A DNA stretch of 64,000 bases, from the NCBI RefSeq assembly GCF_002159735.1, contig NZ_NFJF01000003.1, forward strand, positions 186,001-250,000, in the 5' to 3' direction. This stretch comes from Olsenella sp. An270. Its GTDB lineage: Bacteria; Actinomycetota; Coriobacteriia; Coriobacteriales; Atopobiaceae. This document shows, piece by piece, positions 1 to 8,093 of the stretch. Position 1 is the first letter of the stretch. Every line of letters starts with the position of its first letter. The position numbers were made by a program, and so were the translations under genes. The notes below the pieces were generated by a model, which worked only from the letters and a program-made list of their open reading frames with translations, was not told where the DNA came from and did no database searches.

Positions 1-102
1 GCCTGGCGCGAGGAGCTCGACCACCCTTCGGGCGGAGGGCGCCTGCGCCTGGAGACCTCGTGGCCGACGCGCCTGTGGCCCGGGCGCCCGGAGGGGCTCT
101 AG
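1..102 (+). CDS. C-terminal end of an unidentified protein (partial)
   Basis: An open frame runs in from the left edge and stops with TAG at 100-102, leaving 33 residues ending in WPGRPEGL. The remaining piece is Arg- and Trp-rich and contains no recognisable motif. It is read as a gene end because the frame is open to the window edge and a new promoter and gene follow after the stop. The product cannot be named from this fragment, and it could be spurious. Confidence 0.4.
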   Translation, partial: AWREELDHPSGGGRLRLETSWPTRLWPGRPEGL

Positions 103-168
103 TCGGTCGCGCCCGTCGCCCGCCGCCCGCTCGCGGTCGCGTGGTGGACGGGGGACGGCGGGCGGGCG

Positions 169-174
169 GATAAT
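169..174 (+). promoter_or_regulatory. Probable -10 box (GATAAT) of the TIR/propeller gene
   Basis: GATAAT lies about 38 nt before the GTG start chosen for the next gene. The upstream hexamer TGGACG at 145-150 (18-nt spacer) is only a weak -35 match. Transcription from here would begin near 181, which excludes the in-frame GTG at 176 as a start. Confidence 0.45.
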
Positions 175-211
175 CGTGCTCGTCCCGCCTCGCCCCGTCA
201 GGGAGGAACCC

Positions 212-3200
212 GTGAGCTGCGCCCACTGCGACCATGAGCTGCCCTCCGCCGCGGCGTTCTGCCCGTGGTGCGGCCACGCCGTCGAGGGGGCGACCGAGCC
301 CGTGGACTACACCTACGACGCCTTCATCTCCTATCGTCACACGCCGGTCGACGAGCGGCTCGCCGCCCGCCTGCAGCGGCGCATCGAGGGCTTCCGCGTG
401 CCCGGGACCAAGCGACGGCTCGGCAAGGTGTTCCGCGACGTCGAGGAGCTCAGCGTCGGCGACTCGCTGCCCGACCTCATCGACCGCGCGCTGGCCGGCT
501 CGCGCTTCCTCGTGGTGGTCTGCAGCCCCGAGATGCGCGAGAGCCCGTGGGTCGCACGCGAGGTCGAGCGCTTCGCCGCCTATCACGGGCGTGGCCGGAT
601 CATCCTCGCTCTGGCCGCCGGCGAGCCGCAGGACGCGTTCCCGCCGCTGCTCATGAGCATCGCCGAGCGGGAGGGCGAGAAGGTCGTGGAGCGCCCGGCC
701 GAGCCGCTCGCGGCGGACCTGCGCGACTCGTCGAGGCGCGCCTTTCGTGAGGGGTCCCTGCGCGTGATCGCCCCCATTGCCGGCGTGGGCTTTGACGACC
801 TGCGCCAGCGCAGCCGCACCCGTCGCGCCCAGCGCCTCGCCGCGGCGGGAGGGGTCGCGGCCGTTCTCGGCGTCTCGTTCGGCGGCTTCGCGCTCTGGCA
901 GCAGGCGCAGATCCAGGCCAACTACGACGAGGCGCTGCGCAACGAGTCCGAGTACCTCGCCGAGGAGGCGCGCACGCTCTTGGGCCAGGGCGACCGCATG
1001 CAGGCGATCCAGGTGGCCCTCCACGCCCTCGGCGCCGAGGGCGACGAGCGCCCCTACGTGCCGTCCGCCCGCGTGGCGCTCGAGGAGGCCTGTCAGGTCT
1101 ATCCCGGCGACTTCTGGCGGCCGTGCTACTCGATCGAGGAAGAGGACGGCGTCGGGACCGTCTCCGTGAGCCCCGACGGCAGCGCCTTCGCCGTCCGCCT
1201 GGCAAGCAACGAGGTCAGGGTCTACGACGTTGCGACTGGTCGGGAGCGCGCACGAGTCCCGGCACACGAGGACGCAGCGCCGGTGTGCTTCCTCGCGGAC
1301 GGCGTGGCGCGCATCGAGTACGAGGGCGGTGAGAGCCGGCTCTCCCTCTATGACGCCGCGACGGGGGAGCGGGTCTGGTCCACGCAGCTCTCGCGGCGCG
1401 GATGGGACGTCGTCGCCTCTCCCGACGGCGGCCTCGTCGCCGTGCCCGGCGGGAGCTATGACTACGAGGAGGGCATGACCCTCGAGGTCCTGCGCTCATC
1501 GGACGGCGAGAAGATCGCGGAGCTCCGAGGGCTGAGGGCGGGCGAGAAGTCCCTGGAGTTTGGGAGCGATCCCATGGCCTTCTCGGACGACGGCGCCACG
1601 CTCGTCGTTGCCATGGGAGGTGAGCTCGGTCTCCTCGACGTCGCGTCCGGAGAGTGGCGCCAGGTGCCCTCCGGTATGGCGGGCGTCTCTTCGCTTGTTG
1701 CGGACGGCGATGCGGTCTACGTGGGTGGCGTGGCGCGGACGGGCGAGACGGCGGAGTGCGTCGTGCGGGCGCTCGATCTGGGAACCCTCGAGGAGCGCTG
1801 GTCCTGGCGTGACCGGGCGACCTCCCTGTCCATGGGGACGCTCGAGCCGCGGCTCTTTGGCATCGGCACGTCCGAGTCCGGGCCTGCGCTCATCATGGGA
1901 TCCGGGCATAGGCTCCTCGTCCTCGCGGCCGAGGACGGCGCAGTTCTCCTGGACCAGCCCACGCCGGGCCCCGTGAACACGGCGTACCAGCGTCCCGGCG
2001 GGTCGATTGCCTACGAGAGCGACGAAGGGCTCTACGTCTACCCGGACACCGAGACGACGATGGGCTCCGACGGGACCTCCTACGTGGGCGGCGTCATCTC
2101 CCCGACCCTGTTCGACGGTGGCGTTTCGGGTCCCGCCATGAGCTCCTCAGACATGTTCTCCGACTCCTCCGGTAACGTCTGGTGCCTGTTCGCCAACGGT
2201 GCGAAGACGGTTGTCTACAAGCTCGACGTCAGCGAGGAGCTGCCAGGGCGCGAGGACGTCTCCGGCGAGACCGCGAGCGCTGCTGGGTATGGCTTCGACG
2301 GGCGTACGGCGGACGGGGAGCACTTCCTGGGGCTGGACGATGATGACGTCCTCCACGTGTTCGACGGCACAACCTTCGAGCTGGAGCGCAGCATCGAACT
2401 GCGCGACGCTCTCGCCATTCCCGAGACCGCGTCGACTCTCGATGTCTCGCCGAGCCCAGAGGACGACGACGTCGTCTACGTGTCGTGGTACGACCTAGAG
2501 GAGTTCGTCGACCGGATTGCGGTCATCGATGTGTCTGATGGAGAGGTCCTGGCCGTCGAGATGGTCGACAGCGCCTCCGTGCCGATCGAGGTACATGACG
2601 GGCGGCTCACCCACTTCTCCCCCGACGTCGTCGGGGGCGGGGAGCTCGTGTCTCGTGACGCCCATACGCTCGAGGAGCTCGCGCTCGTTCCCGTCGGGCG
2701 CGACCTAGGGCCGGGCGATGAGATGGGTACCCTGGGCGACCTGGTGGTTCTTGTCGTTGATGACAGGATCGCCACGCTCGACGCAGCAACCGGCGAGGAT
2801 GTGGCCTGCGCTCTCTCGGACGTTGCACCGGTCGAGGTGCGCACGATCGGGTTGAGTCCGACCCTGAGCGGCATGTCGCCCGATTCGTACGGCCGCCTCA
2901 TTCTGAACGAGGACCACACTCGCCTGCTCACCGCAGGCGAGGACGGCGCCATCTGTCTGTGGGACGAGTCGGGAGAGCTGCTCTGGGAGCTCGAGGCGGG
3001 GACCGGGACCTTTGGCGCTGCGGAGTTCCTCATGTTCCTCCCCTCCGGTGACGTCTTTGTCCAGGGCAGCATCTCGGCGGCGGGCATGGGCCAGCATCTG
3101 CTCATCGACGGCGAGACCGGCTCCGTCGTCGCCTCCTCCGACGACGCACCGCTCATCAGTGACGCCTGGCCGAGCCAGGACGGGACCAGCCTCTTTGCGA

Positions 3201-3478
3201 GCAGCCGCTCGTACGCGTTCGTGACGCTGGACAGCAGCTTCGTGGACGGCATCTTCACGATCGACCTCTCGCCGGAGAGCTTTGGCGTGGGCTCGCAGAT
3301 GTCCTACGCCATCGCCGTCTCTCAGGACGAGGAGCGGGCGCTCTTCTACAACCAGATGGCCGAGGAGCTCTTCACCCTGCCCACGTACACCACCGACGAG
3401 CTCGTGGCCTACGCGCGCGAGCTCACGGACGGACATGAGCTGAGCGCCGCCGAGCGGCGGATCTACCGGCTGGAGTAG
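212..3478 (+). CDS. TIR-domain membrane protein with N-terminal zinc ribbon and C-terminal beta-propeller
   Basis: This is a 1088-residue multidomain protein. Residues 3-20 hold two CxxC pairs (CAHC, CPWC), a zinc ribbon. Residues about 34-150 are a TIR domain starting YDAFISYRH, with a W113xxxE117 motif in SPWVAREVERF matching the WxxxE of catalytic TIR NADases. A transmembrane helix follows at about 209-230, then a helical segment, then about 750 residues of WD40/PQQ-like blades (for example TLLVASGE-like and LYDAATGER-like strands). The start is GTG 212 because GGAGG at 202-206 sits at correct spacing; an upstream in-frame GTG at 176 has none. The topology suggests a cytoplasmic TIR domain and an exported propeller that may sense an external ligand. 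A signalling or defence role is inference. Confidence 0.8.
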   Translation: MSCAHCDHELPSAAAFCPWCGHAVEGATEPVDYTYDAFISYRHTPVDERLAARLQRRIEGFRVPGTKRRLGKVFRDVEELSVGDSLPDLIDRALAGSRFLVVVCSPEMRESPWVAREVERFAAYHGRGRIILALAAGEPQDAFPPLLMSIAEREGEKVVERPAEPLAADLRDSSRRAFREGSLRVIAPIAGVGFDDLRQRSRTRRAQRLAAAGGVAAVLGVSFGGFALWQQAQIQANYDEALRNESEYLAEEARTLLGQGDRMQAIQVALHALGAEGDERPYVPSARVALEEACQVYPGDFWRPCYSIEEEDGVGTVSVSPDGSAFAVRLASNEVRVYDVATGRERARVPAHEDAAPVCFLADGVARIEYEGGESRLSLYDAATGERVWSTQLSRRGWDVVASPDGGLVAVPGGSYDYEEGMTLEVLRSSDGEKIAELRGLRAGEKSLEFGSDPMAFSDDGATLVVAMGGELGLLDVASGEWRQVPSGMAGVSSLVADGDAVYVGGVARTGETAECVVRALDLGTLEERWSWRDRATSLSMGTLEPRLFGIGTSESGPALIMGSGHRLLVLAAEDGAVLLDQPTPGPVNTAYQRPGGSIAYESDEGLYVYPDTETTMGSDGTSYVGGVISPTLFDGGVSGPAMSSSDMFSDSSGNVWCLFANGAKTVVYKLDVSEELPGREDVSGETASAAGYGFDGRTADGEHFLGLDDDDVLHVFDGTTFELERSIELRDALAIPETASTLDVSPSPEDDDVVYVSWYDLEEFVDRIAVIDVSDGEVLAVEMVDSASVPIEVHDGRLTHFSPDVVGGGELVSRDAHTLEELALVPVGRDLGPGDEMGTLGDLVVLVVDDRIATLDAATGEDVACALSDVAPVEVRTIGLSPTLSGMSPDSYGRLILNEDHTRLLTAGEDGAICLWDESGELLWELEAGTGTFGAAEFLMFLPSGDVFVQGSISAAGMGQHLLIDGETGSVVASSDDAPLISDAWPSQDGTSLFASSRSYAFVTLDSSFVDGIFTIDLSPESFGVGSQMSYAIAVSQDEERALFYNQMAEELFTLPTYTTDELVAYARELTDGHELSAAERRIYRLE

Positions 3479-3562
3479 CCGCGCACCGCCTGTGCCCGCT
3501 CGGCGGCGGGACGAGGCGCCCTTCTCGCCGGAACGCGGGGCCCCAAGGTGCCCCGCCTGTGC

Positions 3563-3597
3563 GATACTGACAGGCTGAGGGGCGCCCCGAGGGGCGC
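3563..3597 (+). promoter_or_regulatory. Possible promoter and hairpin upstream of the hydrogenase gene
   Basis: GATACT at 3563-3568 resembles a -10 box, but no convincing -35 is visible. It is followed by a 7-bp hairpin GCGCCCC/GGGGCGC at 3582-3597 in the 5' leader, just before the gene's Shine-Dalgarno GAGGGG. Confidence 0.3.
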
Positions 3598-3631
3598 AAG
3601 CGAAGACAGGACATCCGGGAGAGGGGCAGCC

Positions 3632-5194
3632 ATGGCCGATACCATGCGCGGCGTGTACACCAACCTGACCGAGATCCGCCGCAACGTGTTCTCCAACGTG
3701 GCCAAGATCGCCTACGACATGGCCGAGGACGACGAGAAGACCACCCGTCGCAAGATCCGTGACCTCCCGTATGAGATCATCCCCGGCGACGTCGCCACCT
3801 ATCGCGAGTCGGTCTTCCTGGAGCGCGCCATCGTGGAGCAGCGCATCCGCCTGGCCATGGGCCTGCCGCTGCAGGGCGTGGACAAGCGCGAGAGCCTCAC
3901 CGACGGCCTCGCCGACGCCTCGGTCCCCGAGACCTACTACGAGCCGCCCCTGATCAACGTCATCAAGTTCGCGTGCAACGCGTGCGACGACAACATCTAC
4001 CGCGTGACCAACGCCTGCCAGAGCTGCCTGGCGCACCCCTGCCGCGAGATCTGCCCCAAGGGCGCCATCTCCTTCCGCCACAAGAAGGCCTACATCGACC
4101 AGGAGAAGTGCATCCACTGCGGCATGTGCTTCAACGCCTGCCCCTACCACGCGATCCAGCACCACGTGCGCCCGTGCGCGGACGCCTGCGGCATGAACGC
4201 CATCGGCTCCGACGAGCACGGCCGCGCCCAGATCGACTACGAGAAGTGCGTCTCCTGCGGCCAGTGCCTCATCAACTGCCCGTTCGGCGCCATCGCCGAC
4301 AAGAGCCAGATCTTCCAGGTCATCCAGGCCATCAACCGCGGCGACGAGGTCATCGCCGAGGTCGCCCCGGCCTTCGTGGGCCAGTTCGGCGGCAAGGGCA
4401 ACGTGGACAAGCTGCGCCAGGCCTTCACGATGCTCGGCTTCTCCGGCATGGAGGAGGTCGCCGTGGGCGCCGACCTCTGCACCGTCCAGGAGGCGGAGGA
4501 CTTCATGGAGGAGGTGCCCGAGAAGATCCCGTTCATGGGCACGTCCTGCTGCCCGGCCTGGTCGGTCATGGCCAAGACCGAGTTCCCGGAGCACGCCGAG
4601 TGCATCTCGATGGCCCTCACGCCCATGACGCTCACCGCGCGCCTGCTGCGCCAGCAGCACCCCAACGCCAAGATCGTCTTCGTGGGCCCCTGCTCGGCCA
4701 AGAAGCTCGAGGCCATGCGCAAGTCCGTCCGCTCCGAGGTCGACTTCGTCCTCACCTTCGAGGAGATGGCCGGCATGATGAAGGCGCGCGGCATCGACGA
4801 GTACACCAAGCTCGAGGGCGAGGGCAGCTCCGACTTTGAGGTCGCCTCCGCGGACGGCCGCGGCTTCGCGGTGGCGGGCGGCGTCGCCAACGCCGTGGTC
4901 AACGCCATCAAGGTCATGGACCCCGACCGCGAGGTCAACGTCGTCAACGCCGAGGGCCTGGAGAACTGCCGCAAGATGATGAAGGACGCCGTCAAGGGCA
5001 AGTACCCCGGCTACCTGATCGAGGGCATGGCCTGCCCGGGCGGCTGCGTCGCCGGCGCGGGAACGCTGCAGTCGATCAACAAGACCGCGGCCGCGGTGCG
5101 CCGCTACGCCAAGAAGTCGCCGCACGCCAACGCCACCGAGAACGCGTTCCGCGACAAGATCCCCTCGCTCGAGCGCGAGGAGGACGGCAAGTAG
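3632..5194 (+). CDS. [FeFe]-hydrogenase, group B type (iron-only hydrogenase, monomeric)
   Basis: The 520-residue protein catalyses reversible H2/proton turnover in the cytoplasm. Cys-rich ferredoxin-like segments at about 115-141 and 160-216 (CIHCGMCFNACP, CVSCGQCLINCP) bind 4Fe-4S clusters. The H-cluster signatures follow: L1 TSCCPAW (304-310), L2 GPCSAKKLE (352-360) and L3 ExxACxxGC (464-472). The L1 sequence TSCCPxW is that of the group B/M3 enzymes rather than group A. ATG 3632 is preceded by GAGGGG; the 28 codons upstream in frame lack a ribosome site. No HydE/F/G maturases lie in the window. The physiological electron partner, probably ferredoxin, is not known from this sequence. Confidence 0.9.
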   Translation: MADTMRGVYTNLTEIRRNVFSNVAKIAYDMAEDDEKTTRRKIRDLPYEIIPGDVATYRESVFLERAIVEQRIRLAMGLPLQGVDKRESLTDGLADASVPETYYEPPLINVIKFACNACDDNIYRVTNACQSCLAHPCREICPKGAISFRHKKAYIDQEKCIHCGMCFNACPYHAIQHHVRPCADACGMNAIGSDEHGRAQIDYEKCVSCGQCLINCPFGAIADKSQIFQVIQAINRGDEVIAEVAPAFVGQFGGKGNVDKLRQAFTMLGFSGMEEVAVGADLCTVQEAEDFMEEVPEKIPFMGTSCCPAWSVMAKTEFPEHAECISMALTPMTLTARLLRQQHPNAKIVFVGPCSAKKLEAMRKSVRSEVDFVLTFEEMAGMMKARGIDEYTKLEGEGSSDFEVASADGRGFAVAGGVANAVVNAIKVMDPDREVNVVNAEGLENCRKMMKDAVKGKYPGYLIEGMACPGGCVAGAGTLQSINKTAAAVRRYAKKSPHANATENAFRDKIPSLEREEDGK

Positions 5195-5217
5195 CGCGCT
5201 CTTCTCGTCCGCCGCTC

Positions 5218-5251
5218 AAATAACGCACAAAATCGTACATGTGCGTTATTT
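5218..5251 (+). terminator. AT-rich dyad after the hydrogenase gene (terminator or operator)
   Basis: Perfect 11-bp arms AAATAACGCAC (5218-5228) and GTGCGTTATTT (5241-5251) flank a 12-nt loop, followed by TTTG. It is unusually AT-rich for this genome. Its place 24 nt after the stop fits a terminator; an operator for the downstream gene is the alternative. Confidence 0.5.
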
Positions 5252-5348
5252 TGACCTGCGAATATAGAAAACTGTGCCTGATTCTGTGCATTAATCGGGG
5301 TGGGCGCATAGGCTCCCGCCCCGTCGTTACGACTCGAGAAGGACCTAC

Positions 5349-6380
5349 ATGCTCAAGGTAGACCGCGCGATCCTGCACGTCTTTGACTTCGACTCCGGCT
5401 CCACCTACCTCTCGGAGCGGCCGCTCGACCTCACGGTCCGTGCGACGCGCTCCTTTGTCCAGCGTCACCTGCGCAAGATCTCCGCCAACGCGGAGAGCCG
5501 CCACGGCGAGTTCTCCCGGGACTCCGGCTTTGCCGCCGAGCTCCAGCGCTATCTCGCGGGCGAGCGGGAGTTCGTGGAGTTCTCCGTCGAGATCGCGCAG
5601 TGGTTCTGGGAGGAGCTCCGCCGCTCCGAGGACCTCGAGCAGTGCGACCTGCTCGTGGCCGACTTCACCGACACCGACGCGGCGGGCGAGAAGGACGTGG
5701 AGTTTGACGGCCCCGCCGGCAGGAGGTTCTTCTCGATCATGCTCCTGCCGCGCCGCCAGGCGTTCGTCCACGAGGTCGGCGGGGACGCCAACGACATCGC
5801 GCGCGTGGACGCGACGCTGCCCAACCCGTCGCAGAAGGTGGCGTCCTACGTGCTCGTGGACGCCGAGACCGGAGCGATCGACTTCCATGACAAGGAGCGC
5901 GCCGTGGGAGGGGAGCGCGTGAGCATCATCCCCGAGCGCTTCCTGCAGTGCACGAGCGAGGCATCCAGCCACGAGGTCATCGACGAGGTGAGCGTCATCG
6001 TGCACGACGTGGCAGAGGAGTTTGGCCTGGAGCCGGCGGTTGAGGTCGGGCGCGCGAAGGCCGCGGTGGCGAGAAGCGCCGACGTGGAGGAGTCCTTCTC
6101 GCCCGCCGAGGTGGGCCGCACGGTCTTCGCCGAGCGCCCCGAGGTCGCCGAACGCTTTGAGCAGCGTGTCCGTGAAGCCGAGCTGCCCGAGGAAGCCCCC
6201 GTGCGCCGTGGCGTGGCGGGGCGCCTCACGCGCAGCCACAAGATCCGCACGGACACCGGGGTGGAGATCACCTTTCCCTCCGAGCTCGCGGAGCGCCCCG
6301 GCTACCTGGACTTCTCGACCGACGCGGAGGGCCGCATCACCATCACCGTGGGCAACGTCGCCAAGATCGAGAACCGCTGA
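5349..6380 (+). CDS. Nucleoid-associated protein, NdpA/YejK family
   Basis: This 343-residue soluble protein begins LKVDRAILHVFDFDSG and matches the 37-kDa nucleoid-associated NdpA (YejK) family in length and layout. Seen directly: a mixed alpha/beta N-terminal half, and a C-terminal part after about 285 containing RKxHKIRTDTGVEI-like basic sequence. In other bacteria the family associates with DNA, but its role is poorly defined, and in several lineages it sits near defence loci. ATG 5349 follows GAAGGA at correct spacing. It is a single-gene unit with its own AT-rich upstream region. Confidence 0.8.
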   Translation: MLKVDRAILHVFDFDSGSTYLSERPLDLTVRATRSFVQRHLRKISANAESRHGEFSRDSGFAAELQRYLAGEREFVEFSVEIAQWFWEELRRSEDLEQCDLLVADFTDTDAAGEKDVEFDGPAGRRFFSIMLLPRRQAFVHEVGGDANDIARVDATLPNPSQKVASYVLVDAETGAIDFHDKERAVGGERVSIIPERFLQCTSEASSHEVIDEVSVIVHDVAEEFGLEPAVEVGRAKAAVARSADVEESFSPAEVGRTVFAERPEVAERFEQRVREAELPEEAPVRRGVAGRLTRSHKIRTDTGVEITFPSELAERPGYLDFSTDAEGRITITVGNVAKIENR

Positions 6381-6478
6381 GCGTCAAGGGACGTGTGTCT
6401 CTCGTGATTGCGCGGGATTGCCGCTAGAATGATGGCCAGGGTTTCTCGAACACACCTTAACCGCACCAAGGAGACTCC

Positions 6479-7657
6479 ATGTCCCGTATGCACACCCATA
6501 CGTCGGATGCCGGTATCACCGCACGCTCCGTCACGCGCCGCGACGCGCTGCGCCTGCTGATCGGCGCCGGCATCTGCGCGACCATGTTCCCCGGCGTCGC
6601 CGGCGCCGAGACCACCCAGGAGAAGCTCGACGCCGCTCAGATGAGCTACGACCAGGCCCAGGCCGAGCTCGACCGCATCTCCTCCGAGTACGAGGCCATC
6701 GCGACCCAGCTCTCCGAGACGACCGCCCAGATCGCCGAGGTCACGGCCCAGATCGACGAGAAGCAGGCCCAGATCGACGAGAAGCAGGCCCAGATCGACG
6801 AGAAGCAGGCCGAGATGGAGGCCAAGCAGGAGGTCCTGGCGCGGCGCATGAGCTCGAGCTACAAGGCCGGCCCCTCCTCCACGCTCGACCTGCTGCTCTC
6901 GTCTGCGACCTTCGAGGAGCTCACGAGCAACATCTTCTACCTCGACAAGATCACCGAGGCGGACAGTGAGATCATCGCCCAGGTCCGCGAGCTCAAGGAG
7001 CAGCTCGAGGACGAGCGCGCCGAGCTCGAGGCCCAGAAGGCCGAGCTCGAGGCGCAGAAGTCCGAGCTCGAGGACCTTCAGGCGCAGCAGCAGGCGCAGC
7101 TCGAGGAGGCGCGCGCCAAGCAGCGGGAGTCCCAGGAGCTCGTCGACAACCTTTCAGCCGAGGTCCAGGAGCTCATGGCGCAGCGCGACGCCGAGCTGCT
7201 CGCCGCGCAGCAGCTGGCGCAGCAGATGCAGAACCAGGGCGGCGCCAACAGCGTGACCGACACCCCGCTCGTCACGGGCAACGGCTCGCTCTCCGCGGTG
7301 GTGAGCGCCTGCTATTCGACGCCCTCGCCGGGTTCCGGCCTGTGCGCGGCGTGGGTCACCAACGTCTTCGTCCGGGCTGGCGTCGGCTCGTTCTGGGGTA
7401 ACGCCGACGACATGTACTACTCCTGGTGCCACACCCTGCCGTCCAACATCCAGCCGGGCATGATCGTGGCCGTCAACTGCTCGCCCGCGAGTGCCGCCGG
7501 CCGCATCTACGGCCACATCGGCATCTACGTGGGCAACGGGACGGTCATGGACAACGTCGGCTACGTGCGGACCATCTCGCTCTCCGAGTGGGTCGGCTAC
7601 TACAGCGCGCTCGCCACGCCGCTGTGCGGATGGCTCGGCGGGATCGCGCTGTCGTAG
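6479..7657 (+). CDS. Secreted coiled-coil peptidoglycan hydrolase-like protein (PcsB-like N-terminus, CHAP/NlpC-like C-terminus)
   Basis: The 392-residue protein starts with a Tat-like signal (TRRDALRLL at 19-27, hydrophobic core, cleavage near AGA-E at about 42). Residues about 45-250 form a long coiled coil rich in Glu, Gln and Ala, with an exact threefold IDEKQAQ repeat. The C-terminal 120 residues carry Cys in GLCAAWV and His in YGHIGIYVG, the arrangement of cysteine peptidase/amidase domains. The architecture matches PcsB/CwlO-type cell-separation hydrolases, in which the coiled coil regulates the enzyme. ATG 6479 is preceded by AAGGAG. The substrate is inferred to be peptidoglycan. Confidence 0.8.
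   Translation: MSRMHTHTSDAGITARSVTRRDALRLLIGAGICATMFPGVAGAETTQEKLDAAQMSYDQAQAELDRISSEYEAIATQLSETTAQIAEVTAQIDEKQAQIDEKQAQIDEKQAEMEAKQEVLARRMSSSYKAGPSSTLDLLLSSATFEELTSNIFYLDKITEADSEIIAQVRELKEQLEDERAELEAQKAELEAQKSELEDLQAQQQAQLEEARAKQRESQELVDNLSAEVQELMAQRDAELLAAQQLAQQMQNQGGANSVTDTPLVTGNGSLSAVVSACYSTPSPGSGLCAAWVTNVFVRAGVGSFWGNADDMYYSWCHTLPSNIQPGMIVAVNCSPASAAGRIYGHIGIYVGNGTVMDNVGYVRTISLSEWVGYYSALATPLCGWLGGIALS
6749..6811 (+). repeat. Three perfect 21-bp tandem repeats inside the coiled coil
   Basis: Three identical 21-bp units (6749-6769, 6770-6790, 6791-6811) each encode QIDEKQA. Because the unit is 21 bp, slippage would change the coiled coil by one heptad without a frameshift, so length variation between strains is plausible. 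Confidence 0.9.
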
Positions 7658-7672
7658 CCGCAGCACGGGTCG

Positions 7673-8004
7673 CCCGGCCGATCCGGGTTTTCCGGCCCTT
7701 GTCCGCGCGTCGTCTAAGAAACCCCGCCCTTGTCCGGGTGACTTCCGAGAATGCCCGCCCTTGTCCGGGCGGCTTCCGAGAAGCCCCGCCCTTGTCCGCA
7801 GGCGCTCTAAGAATCGCGGCGTTTGTCCCGCCCCGGGCGGCGGAGCCGGGACAACCCCCGCAAATCCTAGATGGCGCGCGGACAAGGGCGACGTTTCTTA
7901 GACGGCCTGCGGACAAGGGCGACGTTTCTTAGACGGCCTGCGGACAAGCCCGACGATTCTCGGAGCGGTCGGCGACAAGGGCGGCGATTCCCAGAACGCA
8001 CGGC
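7673..8004. repeat. Inverted array of ten 31-bp units around a 22-bp palindromic centre
   Basis: Five units in reverse orientation (3' ends at 7703, 7734, 7765, 7796, 7827) and five in forward orientation (starts 7850, 7881, 7912, 7943, 7974) all have an exact 31-bp period. Each unit begins GACAAG, usually GACAAGGGCG, and has a TTCTTAGA or TTCTCGGA block about 14 bp in; the last 8-10 bp vary. The centre 7828-7849 is G+C-rich and palindromic. Two adjacent forward units are identical. No gene is seen between 7658 and 8093; the array fills it. A related array lies at 14097-14314. Confidence 0.9.
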
Positions 8005-8093
8005 ACGCCGCGGACCGCTCGGGCGAGAAGAACGGTGCGCTCGGGTATACTCCCTACGTCCGATTACGTTCGCCCGCGTCCGAAGGGAGCCGC

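Noticed and set aside
2705-5125. 806-residue antisense open frame on the minus strand
   Set aside because: It runs opposite the hydrogenase and TIR genes, is rich in Ala/Gly/Val/His/Asp repeats typical of G+C-rich shadow frames, has no motif, and the sense frames contain clear conserved families.
7673-8004. CRISPR array
   Set aside because: Units are contiguous 31-bp repeats without spacers, switch orientation at a palindromic centre, vary in sequence, and no cas gene is near.
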